DNA of 64,000 bases from Bacteroidia bacterium (GCA_030432635.1 JAUIMB010000016.1:1-64000), one strand, 5' to 3'; counted from the first letter of the stretch, positions 27,426-36,226 are shown. Numbers and translations: made by a program. Notes: generated by a model from the letters alone, not told the origin.

Positions 27426-28121
27426 TTAATTGTTTATATAGTTGTGTAATTCCGTTATTTTTTCCGCTGAATCAAATCGTCCACCATAATAAGTCGTTAC
27501 TGTTGCCGAAGTATCATCTTTAATGCCTCTTGAGGATACACATAAATGTTTAGCATCTATAATCACAGCAATATCTTCAGTATCTAGTATGGATTTTAAT
27601 TCTTCCGCGATCTGATTGGTTAAACGCTCTTGAACCTGAGGTCGTTTAGCATAGTATTGAACGATTCTGTTCAATTTTGATAAGCCGATAACCTTTCCTG
27701 AGGATATGTAAGCCACATGAGCTTTTCCGATAATTGGAACAAAATGGTGCTCACAGTTGGAGTAGAAGATGATGTTCTTTTCAACCAACATTTGATTGTA
27801 TTGGTATTTATTGTCAAAAAGTGCCACCTTAGGCTTATTGGCTGGATTGAGACCCGAAAAGATTTCATCAATATACATTTTAGCGACGCGTTCTGGTGTG
27901 CCCTTTAACGAATCGTCTGTTAAATCCAGTCCCATAATATCCATGATTTCTTCAAACAAAATAGCGATTCGCGTTTTTTTCTCTTCATCACTCAATCTAA
28001 AAGCATCAGTTTTCATAGGTGTTTGGAGTCCAGTATAAAGATGGTCATCACCAATTTCGGTCGATGAAAAACCATTTATTTTTTGACCGTTGGTTTTTAT
28101 TTTAACTGTGTCGTTATTCAT
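27426..28121 (-). CDS. folE: GTP cyclohydrolase I
   Basis: 231 residues. It converts GTP to dihydroneopterin triphosphate, the first step of folate and pterin synthesis. Zinc ligands fit Cys123 and His126 (SNCEHHFVP) and Cys194 (HLCVSSRG). The GTP site is visible in GLSKLNRIVQYYAKRPQVQERL. Its place inside the photolyase cluster suggests it supplies the pterin or folate antenna (MTHF) used by some photolyases; that link is inferred. A separate housekeeping copy may exist elsewhere. Confidence 0.95.
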   Translation of the reverse strand: MNNDTVKIKTNGQKINGFSSTEIGDDHLYTGLQTPMKTDAFRLSDEEKKTRIAILFEEIMDIMGLDLTDDSLKGTPERVAKMYIDEIFSGLNPANKPKVALFDNKYQYNQMLVEKNIIFYSNCEHHFVPIIGKAHVAYISSGKVIGLSKLNRIVQYYAKRPQVQERLTNQIAEELKSILDTEDIAVIIDAKHLCVSSRGIKDDTSATVTTYYGGRFDSAEKITELHNYINN

Positions 28122-28175
28122 GTGTTGTCTTTTTTATGTGCTGTCTCAGGAACTCATCTCCATGAACAAAGCACG

Positions 28176-28448
28176 TTAGCGTTTAGAAATTGAGTTGTGT
28201 GTAATTTGTTTTTGTCGAGAACATTTAAAGCGTCCTTTCCCAAATCCTCTTAGTTTTTCGTGTTTGGTTTTACGGCCTTGAACCCGTTTACGCCACATCT
28301 TAAAACTTTTGGACTTTATCTCCCGTCGCATCAATGCGATAACTTCCTCTTCCTTTAAGCCAAACTGAAATGTTATCGCCTCAAAAGTGGTTCGGTCTTC
28401 CCAAGCCATTTCAATAATACGATCTATTTCCCTTGTACTTAAAACCAT
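28176..28448 (-). CDS. TIGR03643 (DUF2805) family protein
   Basis: 90 residues. The start LSTREIDRIIEMAWEDRT, then FQFGLKEEEVIALMRREI and SKSFKMWRKRVQGRKTKHE match the TIGR03643 pattern as I remember it. The first half resembles a helix-turn-helix segment and the second half is strongly basic (about 20 Lys/Arg in 40 residues), so it may bind DNA. Often found in photolyase neighbourhoods; role unknown. It is 3 bases downstream of the preceding gene. Confidence 0.8.
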   Translation of the reverse strand: MVLSTREIDRIIEMAWEDRTTFEAITFQFGLKEEEVIALMRREIKSKSFKMWRKRVQGRKTKHEKLRGFGKGRFKCSRQKQITHNSISKR

Positions 28449-28451
28449 GGT

Positions 28452-28877
28452 TTAATACTGAAAGTTATACTGTTCGTCATAAGCAATTTTCGCGTCTAGA
28501 AGTTTTCCAAAGAATCTCTTGTTTTCTTTGAAGGTTCTATTATTTCTAAATTGGATGAACTTTCCTTGGGCATGAATGCTTGTTCCATTGGTTTTGAATA
28601 GGACTAGCTGATAGTAAGGAATAACCCATGTGAAATTTTTGAGACCTTTATTGATAAAGACCAAAATTCCATGTGTGCGCATTTCAATATTGGCATAGTT
28701 GATATCTGAAACCTTATTGAGATAACTCGACATATTTGGACTCACGTTATCAATTATCATCCGCTTTGAGCCAATTCCACCTAACCTAATGCTTTCAAGA
28801 AACGAAAACGGTTTCCCAATTACATCAGAGATTAACTGTTTGTGTTCCTTATTGCTATATGTTGAATCCAAAATCAT
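28452..28877 (-). CDS. Conserved hypothetical protein leading the folE-phrB operon
   Basis: 141 residues. No family recognised. It has a soluble alpha/beta look, without signal peptide or membrane segment. Conserved-looking segments are FSFLESIRLGGIGSKRM and WVIPYYQLVLFKTNG. The start codon lies only 4 bases from the -7 box, so the message may be leaderless. It is first in the run of six genes 28877-25326 and shares an operator with the TetR operon, so it belongs to the same regulon. Confidence 0.75.
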   Translation of the reverse strand: MILDSTYSNKEHKQLISDVIGKPFSFLESIRLGGIGSKRMIIDNVSPNMSSYLNKVSDINYANIEMRTHGILVFINKGLKNFTWVIPYYQLVLFKTNGTSIHAQGKFIQFRNNRTFKENKRFFGKLLDAKIAYDEQYNFQY

Positions 28878-28881
28878 TATT

Positions 28882-28933
28882 CAAATATAAAAATGTTTAA
28901 CATTTTTATTGTAAAGTTAAACAAAATATTAAC
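28882..28933 (-). promoter_or_regulatory. Promoter and dyad operator of the folE-phrB operon
   Basis: Minus-strand -7 box TATATTTG (28882-28889). Directly upstream is a dyad: TGTTTAAC (28894-28901), 14 bases, GTTAAACA (28916-28923). A further half-site TTAAC lies at 28929-28933. The layout is nearly the same as at 36175-36226. Confidence 0.75.
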
Positions 28934-29042
28934 ATTTGAATGGTGGTTGATCTTTTTGTCGTATAAAGCCCAAATTATTTACTCTGGGTAAGATGTCCTT
29001 GAACGTCTGGTAAGTATAGGTTTGAATGTTTTAGGTTGCTAG

Positions 29043-30611
29043 TTAATATTGTTCTTGATTTTCAATAATATGTCGTGCTTTCAGCTTTATTGATTGAAGT
29101 TGAGCCTTGTCCATTTTATCTAGTAAACTGTACATCATTTGCATACGATAATTATGGCCAAGCTGTTCGCGTTTCTCATGCAAGAAATTCCAATATAAAC
29201 TGTTAAACGGACACGCATCGTCCTCTGTTTTCTTCTTGTGATTGTAATGACAGCCATCACAATAGTTACTCATTTTATTGATATAGGATCCTGAAGACAC
29301 ATAAGGTTTAGTGGCAATTTTTCCACCATCTGCAAATTGACTCATGCCTCTGGTATTGGTGAGTTGAACCCATTCTATAGCATCGACATAGACTCCTAGA
29401 TACCAATCATCAACCTCATCTGGATGCGTTTGGGTAAGTAAGGCATAATTCCCAGTTATCATGAGTCGTTGAATGTGGTGGGCGTAACCATTATCGAGCG
29501 AATTAGTAATGGTATGTTTTAGGCAATTCATTTTGGTATCGCCAGTCCAAAAGAAATCGGCGAGCTTGTTATAGTTCTCCAATTTGTTCAGCGATTTGTA
29601 GTTTGGTATAAAAGCCCAATACATGCCTCTCATATATTCTCGCCAACCAATGATCTGTCTTATAAATCCTTCAACTTGCGAAATATCAATATCATCACCA
29701 TGCTTTCTGTAATACTTCATGACTGTGGTAACGATATCTTTGGGAGAAATCAATTTTAAGTTCATGGCGAAAGATAGACGAGAATGAAATAAGTAAGTTT
29801 CATTAGTATGCATGGCGTCTTGATAGGTTCCAAAATACACCAATAGATGTTCACAAAAGTATTTTAGTTGGTCTAATGCTTGTGGTCTCGAAATGGGATA
29901 ATTAAAGGTCTTGTTTTCAAATCTTCCGAAGCATGATATTCCAGAAGTTTCTATATCACTTACTATCTCGTCAACATCATTTTTAAACCATTTATAAGAA
30001 GGAATTGAAACTTCGCCTTTCCATTTATTTCTATTGCTTTTATCATAGTTCCATCGTCCACCTTCTGGTTGACCTGCCGTCATAAGGATGTCATGCTTTC
30101 TACGCATGTCTCGATAGAAGTTCTCCATGAGATATTGTTTCTTTCCCTCGAAAAATGCAGCCAAATCCTGTCGCTCAGTGTAAAAGTGTTCGGCTGAAAA
30201 TGCTTGTGTCGAGATATCAATATCGCTACAAAACTTGTTGAGCTGTTTATCAAGTCGGTGTTCGTCAGGTAAGATGTATTCAAAATGATCTATATTCTGC
30301 AATTGAATATAATGCTCTAGATTCTGGCAAAGATCTTGGTTGTTTTCAGAATCATTGATTTTTAAATAGATGACGTGATGCCCTTGCGATTCTAAATCTG
30401 CTGCAAATTGACGCATGGCAGCAAAAAAACCAATAACCTTTTGAATATGATGTTTTACATAATCGGTTTCCTGACGCATTTCAAATAAACAGTAAGTGAC
30501 ATTGTCGGAAATGGTTTTGAACCAAGAGTGTTTACTATTCAATTGGTCGCCTAGGATGAGTCTTAGGGTTTTCATTTTTGAGGTTTTATTTTTAGGCATT
30601 AGGCTCTTCAT
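29043..30611 (-). CDS. Iron-sulfur bacterial cryptochrome/photolyase (FeS-BCP, DPRP type)
   Basis: 522 residues. The DPRP-type start RLILGDQLNSKHSWF is followed by the FAD domain (QIIGWREYMRGMYW). Four Cys, C363, C451, C454 and C467, match the spacing of the 4Fe-4S ligands of the (6-4) photolyase group studied in Agrobacterium PhrB. So it probably repairs (6-4) photoproducts or acts as a light sensor. The start could also be the ATG at 30575, 12 codons later, which begins directly at MKTLRLILG. It is the last gene of the TetR-led operon. Confidence 0.92.
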   Translation of the reverse strand: MKSLMPKNKTSKMKTLRLILGDQLNSKHSWFKTISDNVTYCLFEMRQETDYVKHHIQKVIGFFAAMRQFAADLESQGHHVIYLKINDSENNQDLCQNLEHYIQLQNIDHFEYILPDEHRLDKQLNKFCSDIDISTQAFSAEHFYTERQDLAAFFEGKKQYLMENFYRDMRRKHDILMTAGQPEGGRWNYDKSNRNKWKGEVSIPSYKWFKNDVDEIVSDIETSGISCFGRFENKTFNYPISRPQALDQLKYFCEHLLVYFGTYQDAMHTNETYLFHSRLSFAMNLKLISPKDIVTTVMKYYRKHGDDIDISQVEGFIRQIIGWREYMRGMYWAFIPNYKSLNKLENYNKLADFFWTGDTKMNCLKHTITNSLDNGYAHHIQRLMITGNYALLTQTHPDEVDDWYLGVYVDAIEWVQLTNTRGMSQFADGGKIATKPYVSSGSYINKMSNYCDGCHYNHKKKTEDDACPFNSLYWNFLHEKREQLGHNYRMQMMYSLLDKMDKAQLQSIKLKARHIIENQEQY

Positions 30612-30647
30612 TCAGATTGCAATTTCGATAGTATGTTTCGCTTTCCG

Positions 30648-31958
30648 CTAAAAAAGAACTTCTTGTAGCCAGAGTTTTTGATACGTTCCATTGGGATCGT
30701 AACGTTTGGCTTGCAAGTCAACATTGAATTTTCGATCTCGAGGATCATTGCCAACTCCAGCAACATACATCCAATTTCCATAATTGCTGTGTACATCATA
30801 ATCTAGAAGTAAAGATTCAAAATATGCAGCGCCAATACGCCAATCCATTAGCATGTTTTTAGCAAAGAAAGAGGCCACATTTTGTCGACCTCGATTGCTC
30901 ATCCAACCCGTCTTTTGAAGTTCGATCATATTGGCATTAACAAACGCAGAGTGTGTTTTACCATGAATCCATTTTTGAACGAGCTGTTCATCGTGATTCC
31001 ATTCATCGAATGTCTTGAGGATACCTCTAGTTTTGAAAATGTCGTTGCCATGTTTCAATGAGATATATTTGAAATAATCTCTCCAGATTAATTCAAAGAT
31101 GAGCCAGTATGTCGATTCATTTTTGAAAAACTCCTTTTCGAAAGCCTTGACTTGCCAATATATCGATCTAGCTGAAATACTGCCATTGGCTAACCACGGA
31201 GAAAACTTCGAGCTAAAGTCCTTACCGATAAGGCCATTTCTTGTCTTTTTATAAACGCCTAACTTTTTAGTTTCAAAAAAATACTTGTGCAGTCTATCCA
31301 TCGCAGCATCTTCGCCACCTTTAAAAGGAAATGCAGTGTGTGGATGCCGTTTGAAAGTCTCTAATCCAAGATCTGATAGTGAGGGGACTTTAGTTTCATT
31401 GCTTATTTTAATGTGGTTTTGAAGTAATGTTTGGTTGTTGATTGGTCGTATCCTGCTCTCGGATTCAATGGTCTTCCTATACGCTGTGAATACTTTCGGA
31501 ATGGCCTTGAATTCCATTGAAATATCATCAGGATGGTAAAGAAATTGATTATAGATTTCATGATGTGTTATAGCTTCTACTATTTGTTCTCTTAACGCTG
31601 TGGAGACATTTTTTTCTTCGCTAGTCCATTCTTTTTGGGAATAGATATCTGAAATGTCATATTGTTCTGCTAACTTCGGAATGATGATTTCTGGAAAATC
31701 GTAAAAAATAAAAAGCTCAATATGTAGCTGTTGTAAGTTCTGTTTAAGATTGCTAACCGTTTCAATTAAAAATTGAGCTCTGTATTTCTCGGTTTTTTTA
31801 AATCCGAAGGACGAGAGTTCATAATGCCTTGGGTCAAAGCAAAATACTGCAATAATGTGGTCATGGTTGGAGACGGCAGTTTCCAGCACCAAGTTGTCAA
31901 TCACTCGAAGGTCATTTCTAAACCATACTAATCCTGTTTGTTTTTGTGTCGTCTGCAT
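30648..31958 (-). CDS. DASH family cryptochrome
   Basis: 436 residues. Antenna domain start [17 protein letters not shown] domain with [16 protein letters not shown]-like text, [29 protein letters not shown] and the DASH hallmark [16 protein letters not shown] proteins repair CPDs in single-stranded DNA and bind FAD plus an MTHF-type antenna. The start codon overlaps the end of the DUF2256 gene by 31 bases, indicating translational coupling. Confidence 0.94.
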   Translation of the reverse strand: MQTTQKQTGLVWFRNDLRVIDNLVLETAVSNHDHIIAVFCFDPRHYELSSFGFKKTEKYRAQFLIETVSNLKQNLQQLHIELFIFYDFPEIIIPKLAEQYDISDIYSQKEWTSEEKNVSTALREQIVEAITHHEIYNQFLYHPDDISMEFKAIPKVFTAYRKTIESESRIRPINNQTLLQNHIKISNETKVPSLSDLGLETFKRHPHTAFPFKGGEDAAMDRLHKYFFETKKLGVYKKTRNGLIGKDFSSKFSPWLANGSISARSIYWQVKAFEKEFFKNESTYWLIFELIWRDYFKYISLKHGNDIFKTRGILKTFDEWNHDEQLVQKWIHGKTHSAFVNANMIELQKTGWMSNRGRQNVASFFAKNMLMDWRIGAAYFESLLLDYDVHSNYGNWMYVAGVGNDPRDRKFNVDLQAKRYDPNGTYQKLWLQEVLF

Positions 31959-32068
31959 CTTTCACTACAATATTTTACGTGTTCCCAATGTCGTTTCCAT
32001 TTCTTTCGCCAACTGAACGGAAGCCCACAGGTCACACAATCTTTTTCAGGAAGTTGTCCTTTTTTCAA
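31928..32068 (-). CDS. DUF2256 mini zinc-ribbon protein (TTG start)
   Basis: 46 residues. No ATG exists in this frame; the first codon after the in-frame stop is TTG 32068, and reading from it gives [18 protein letters not shown] then [10 protein letters not shown]. Cys pairs at CVTC and CSERC fit a zinc knuckle. Length and order match DUF2256, known to sit beside or be fused to cryptochrome DASH genes. It ends 31 bases inside the DASH gene. Role unknown; a cofactor or DNA-contact partner of the photolyase is plausible. Confidence 0.85.
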   Translation of the reverse strand: MKKGQLPEKDCVTCGLPFSWRKKWKRHWEHVKYCSERCRRHKNKQD

Positions 32069-32117
32069 TTTTCGCTATGACCGTTTTATATTCTTGATAT
32101 TCTTTTCAGTTTTGTTC

Positions 32118-33542
32118 TCAAACATTCACAAGGCGATTGATCATACCATTAAAAATGAAGCTGTGAAACGGTAATACAGCGTACCAATACAAACGTCCCC
32201 AAATACCTCGAGGTCTAAATGTAGCCGTTTGTTTTAGACGATTGTCTTCAATCTTAAATTCAAGCCACGCTTCACCAGGTAAGCGCATTTCAGCATAAAG
32301 CAATAGTTTTTGTTGTGATTTGTCTGCAAAAATAACTCGCCAAAAATCCAAGGCGTCTCCAGCATCCAGGTTGGTCGGACTTGTTCGTCCACGACGTAAG
32401 CCAATGCCACCAACGAGCTTATCCAAATAGCCTCTTATTCGCCACAAAACGGTACCATAATACCAACCATTGGTTCCACCAATGCTCCAGATTTTATCAA
32501 TGGTTTTTTGGGTATTGCTTACAGGACGTTCCTTATAATCCTTGAAACACCCATATTTAGGAACATTGATGTATTTATGAAGATTATTTCTAAGTCTGCC
32601 ACTGCTCACCATGGAATCCTTCCAGCTTGAAACGATACTGTTTTGTTCTATTTTTTCAAAAGCTAGTGAAACCGCTTGCTTATATGTAATGGGTTCAATA
32701 TCAAGAACTTCATTAATGTTGCTTGCTTTACCGATAATTTGTATGCCCATACTATCGACTAAGGCTGTTGCCAGTTTATATGATGTGGACGTCACAAAAT
32801 AGAGCCAATACGATGAGAGTTTTGGTGTCATCACCGGAACAGTTAAAATGTAGCGTTTTAAGCCACGAACTTTAGCAAAATCGAGCAGCATTTGCTTGTA
32901 CGTCATTATTTCAGGACCAAACACATCGTAGGTCCTGTTGTATAATTCTTCACGACCCAAGCCTCGATGTAAAAATGACAGCACATCCCTAACTGCAATG
33001 GGTTGCGTTTTGGTGTTTAACCATTTAGGTGCGATCATAAACGGAAGCTTTTCGACTAAATCCCTTATGATTTCAAAGGATGAGCTTCCAGAACCCACAA
33101 TAATTCCTGCTTTAAAAATAGTCAAGGCGTAGGACTCAGATTTTAGATGTTCCTCTACATTTTTTCGCGATTTTAAATGTTTCGATAACTTGTCGTCATT
33201 AGTTATGCCACTTAAGTAAATAACCTGTTTAACTGTTGTGTTTTCTAGACAGGACTTGAAATTTTTGGCACAACGTTCTTCAAGCGATTTAAAATCCTTA
33301 GAGGAATTAGACATGGAGTGAATCAAATAATACGCTGCATCAATGTCTGTAGGAATGTTGTCAAGTGTTTCAGGTTTTAGAAAATCGGCTTCAACAACTT
33401 CAATGTACTCATCCTCTGCATAATTTTTATCAGCACGCCAACGATCACGAACAGCACAAACGACTTGGTGACCATCATTGATTAATAGTGGAATGAGTCG
33501 TTTTCCAATATAACCGGTTGCTCCTGTGACTAAAATCTTCAT
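32118..33542 (-). CDS. NAD(P)-dependent epimerase/dehydratase with DUF2867
   Basis: 474 residues. N-terminal Rossmann fold (VTGATGYIGKRLIPLL) of the SDR class. The C-terminal half is a DUF2867 domain (about 320-474) with GTNGWYYGTVLWRIRG and PGEAWLEFKI. The family is often found with photolyases; substrates are unknown. It follows the flavin reductase gene by 17 bases and is part of the light operon. Confidence 0.9.
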   Translation of the reverse strand: MKILVTGATGYIGKRLIPLLINDGHQVVCAVRDRWRADKNYAEDEYIEVVEADFLKPETLDNIPTDIDAAYYLIHSMSNSSKDFKSLEERCAKNFKSCLENTTVKQVIYLSGITNDDKLSKHLKSRKNVEEHLKSESYALTIFKAGIIVGSGSSSFEIIRDLVEKLPFMIAPKWLNTKTQPIAVRDVLSFLHRGLGREELYNRTYDVFGPEIMTYKQMLLDFAKVRGLKRYILTVPVMTPKLSSYWLYFVTSTSYKLATALVDSMGIQIIGKASNINEVLDIEPITYKQAVSLAFEKIEQNSIVSSWKDSMVSSGRLRNNLHKYINVPKYGCFKDYKERPVSNTQKTIDKIWSIGGTNGWYYGTVLWRIRGYLDKLVGGIGLRRGRTSPTNLDAGDALDFWRVIFADKSQQKLLLYAEMRLPGEAWLEFKIEDNRLKQTATFRPRGIWGRLYWYAVLPFHSFIFNGMINRLVNV

Positions 33543-33559
33543 TGTACCTAAAATTGCTT

Positions 33560-34180
33560 TTAATTGTTTTTTGGTCGCTGGTAGCCTAGTCGTGTATTTA
33601 ATTTTGGAATTGCATAACCATCCAAACCATTAATCGTTGCGACATTCGCTTTTGAAAGGTTAATAAATCCGTCTGCTTCCAACAGATGGTCTTCTACATA
33701 AAGTCCTTTGATTTTACCAATCACCAATATGGTGTCGTTGACTGTGATATCATATTCTTCAACATATTCCATAGCCAATTGCAGAGGAGCATTTTTAACG
33801 AAAGGTGCGTTGTGTCCATTTTTATATTCTGAAACAAGCCCAGTTTTATCAAATTCTGAAATATGACTTGGATATTTAGCCGACGTATGGTGAGCGTCTT
33901 TTAAAATCACATTATGAACATGGTTGATGGTATAAGAACCAGAAGTCTTAATGTTCTCGTAAGTGTTTCTTAAAACTGTTGTTGGTCGTAAGAAGAAGCC
34001 CAAAAGTGGCGGATTGGAACCTATATGTGTGACTGAACTAAAAATCGCAACATTTTCGATGCCTTCATTGGATACAGTTCCCAAGAGGTTAGCGGATTTA
34101 TATCCAGAACAACTATTAATGAGATTGATTCTGTAAATATGATGGACATCATGGATATCATCTTGATTGAAATACGCCAT
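33560..34180 (-). CDS. Flavin reductase family protein (FMN-binding split barrel)
   Basis: 206 residues. Split-barrel motif GSNPPLLGFFLRP and then SGSYTINHV, typical of flavin reductase-like domains. It could supply reduced flavin, which photolyases need as FADH-, but direct proof is lacking and a role with the neighbouring oxidoreductase is as likely. It shares one base with the AarF gene stop/start (34180). Confidence 0.88.
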   Translation of the reverse strand: MAYFNQDDIHDVHHIYRINLINSCSGYKSANLLGTVSNEGIENVAIFSSVTHIGSNPPLLGFFLRPTTVLRNTYENIKTSGSYTINHVHNVILKDAHHTSAKYPSHISEFDKTGLVSEYKNGHNAPFVKNAPLQLAMEYVEEYDITVNDTILVIGKIKGLYVEDHLLEADGFINLSKANVATINGLDGYAIPKLNTRLGYQRPKNN

Positions 34181-35490
34181 TATAAGGTTTCGAAATTATT
34201 GATTTTGATGTCTTTGGCTTTCAGGTCGAACATAAGATTGTACAATCCAAAGAAAGTACGATTCATATAGATGAAGTGTTTCGACCCTCTATTGGCATTC
34301 ATTTTACGCAATTCGGTACTTTTAGAATAGCGTTCACTTAATTCTGCTATTTTTCTGAAGAATTCTCCATTGGAAAAGTCAAATGTTTCTGATTGAAATG
34401 GTTGCGTGAACAGACTTAGCATGTCATGAAACATTTCGGTAAAGAAAGTGATTTCCGCATCGTTGTCATCTGGTCTTAAAATTTCCAATTCGTGCATTTT
34501 TTTGACAAACAACTCACGATTGTTTAGGTTTTCCTTTTTAACCATTTCAAAATATGGTCTATAGAATTCCTTAGGAATGACCTTCATACAACCAAAATCC
34601 AAAGCTATCAATTGTCCATTATTGGAAACGAGAAAATTACCTGGATGAGGATCGGCATGCACCTTCTTTAACTTGTGAATTTGAAACATATAAAAATCCC
34701 ACAAGGCTTGTCCTAGTTGATTGGCACGCTCTTGATTGGTATTGTGTGCGGTAAATTCAGAAAGATGTTCGCCTTCCATGTAATCCATAGTAATGATACG
34801 GTCGGATGAAAGTTCTTCATAATATTGAGGAAACATAAGATTTGGAATGTGCTCGCATTTATGGGCAATTTCCTTGCTTTGCTTCACTTCCAAAATATAA
34901 TTCGTTTCCTCAATTAATTTACCTTCAACTTCCTTAAAGTATTTGTCAGAATCTTTGCCTTTGATGTTGAACATACTCATGGCAACAGGTTTTACCATGG
35001 CAAGATCAGACGTGATACTTTCGGCAACTCCTGGATATTGGATTTTCACAGCAAGTTTTTTCCCGTTTTTTTCTGCAATATGGACTTGTCCTATACTTGC
35101 AGCATTCACAGAAGTTGCGTTGAAGGTATCGTATAAATCATGTGGCGATTTACCAAAATAGTTCTTAAAGGTTTTTAGTACCAATGGTGGAGACAAAGGA
35201 GGTACTGAAAATTGAGCCAATGAGAATTTTTCAACATAGGCTTGAGGTAAAATGCTTTTTTCCATACTTAGCATTTGAGCTACTTTTAAGGCACTTCCTT
35301 TGAGTTGTTTCAATCCATCATAGATATCTGAAGCGTTATTTTGATTCAGGCGTTCTTTGGCTTCAGTTTCAGATTTAGTGAGTTTATCGCCATAATATTT
35401 CAGATAATTAACACCGACTTTAGCACCAGTAGATACTAGTTTTGTGGCTCTTTTAATTTTGGATGTTGGAATGCTATCTATGGTTTTCAT
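34180..35490 (-). CDS. AarF/ABC1/UbiB kinase-like protein
   Basis: 436 residues. The ABC1 kinase-like fold is clear: AASIGQVHIAE (A-rich/VH loop), KIQYPGV, HADPHPGNFLV and LDFGCMKVIP. The N-terminal KxGQ signature reads KVAQ here, with Ala in place of Gly. UbiB/ADCK proteins act in quinone and lipid metabolism as atypical ATPases. In this position it may serve isoprenoid or carotenoid-linked chemistry of the light response; this is inferred. Co-transcribed with TetR gene (10 bases). Confidence 0.88.
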   Translation of the reverse strand: MKTIDSIPTSKIKRATKLVSTGAKVGVNYLKYYGDKLTKSETEAKERLNQNNASDIYDGLKQLKGSALKVAQMLSMEKSILPQAYVEKFSLAQFSVPPLSPPLVLKTFKNYFGKSPHDLYDTFNATSVNAASIGQVHIAEKNGKKLAVKIQYPGVAESITSDLAMVKPVAMSMFNIKGKDSDKYFKEVEGKLIEETNYILEVKQSKEIAHKCEHIPNLMFPQYYEELSSDRIITMDYMEGEHLSEFTAHNTNQERANQLGQALWDFYMFQIHKLKKVHADPHPGNFLVSNNGQLIALDFGCMKVIPKEFYRPYFEMVKKENLNNRELFVKKMHELEILRPDDNDAEITFFTEMFHDMLSLFTQPFQSETFDFSNGEFFRKIAELSERYSKSTELRKMNANRGSKHFIYMNRTFFGLYNLMFDLKAKDIKINNFETL

Positions 35491-35500
35491 AATATCGGTA

Positions 35501-36157
35501 TCAGTTCATTTTGACTTTTTCCTTGAACAGGAATTTTCCAAAATCCATTAGACTTTTGATTGGTGCAATATTCAGAATGTCGAAACTAGTGTTAATCGAT
35601 TTTTCAATGAAAACATCTGTTTTTTCAAAGTTTTTGGACGAATCCTCCATCCAAAATTTTAAGGTCATTAGAAGTTGAAGCCATGCCGATTCCTTTAGAC
35701 CACGTCTTTGCATACGATCAATATGTTCCTGTTTCATGTCTAAAAGTTCGATGTCTAGATGCTCGATATAGGATGTGAATGCGTGTTTCAATTCTGAAAG
35801 TACTTCGAGACTTTTCAAATTGTTTTTATGTTGAGACAAGGCATGGATCACATAACTACGGTTTGCCGTTAAGTTCTCAAAAAATGTAAAATAAAAGCTG
35901 AGGAGTTTGTGTCTTGCACTGTATTTGCTGTAGTCTTCGCTTTTTTCTAAGGCACTAATGGTGTGGTCTATAAATGCCTTAAAAATATGTTGTTCTAAGT
36001 TTTTGAAAGAACCAAAATGTTGATAGAATAACTGTTCATCAAAATCATTCGCCTTTGTAAATGCGTAAACCGTTTTCGGTTGCTGACCATGAATTAAAAT
36101 GTAATTCATATAGTACGTCATAATATCTTTTGAGGTAATCTTTTTTTTCTTTGCCAT
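35501..36157 (-). CDS. TetR-family regulator of the photorepair island
   Basis: 218 residues. The N-terminus has a TetR-like helix-turn-helix: KDIMTYYMNYILIHGQQ, KANDFDEQLFYQHFGSFKNLEQHIFKA. The C-terminal domain (about 65-218) is all-helical and likely binds a ligand or partner. It is the first gene of the operon 36157-29043 and is preceded by the dyad operator, so autoregulation is likely. The signal sensed is unknown. Confidence 0.8.
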   Translation of the reverse strand: MAKKKKITSKDIMTYYMNYILIHGQQPKTVYAFTKANDFDEQLFYQHFGSFKNLEQHIFKAFIDHTISALEKSEDYSKYSARHKLLSFYFTFFENLTANRSYVIHALSQHKNNLKSLEVLSELKHAFTSYIEHLDIELLDMKQEHIDRMQRRGLKESAWLQLLMTLKFWMEDSSKNFEKTDVFIEKSINTSFDILNIAPIKSLMDFGKFLFKEKVKMN

Positions 36158-36174
36158 TTTGAAGAATTGTAAGG

Positions 36175-36226
36175 TAAAGATATAAAATGTTTAATTAATT
36201 ATAGAAAAAGTTAAACAAAATTTAAC
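36175..36226 (-). promoter_or_regulatory. Promoter and dyad operator of the TetR-led operon
   Basis: Minus-strand near -7 box TATCTTTA (36175-36182). Upstream is a dyad: TGTTTAAT (36188-36195), 14 bases, GTTAAACA (36210-36217), and the perfect 17-bp palindrome GTTAAACAAAATTTAAC (36210-36226). It is close to identical in layout to 28882-28933. Confidence 0.75.
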
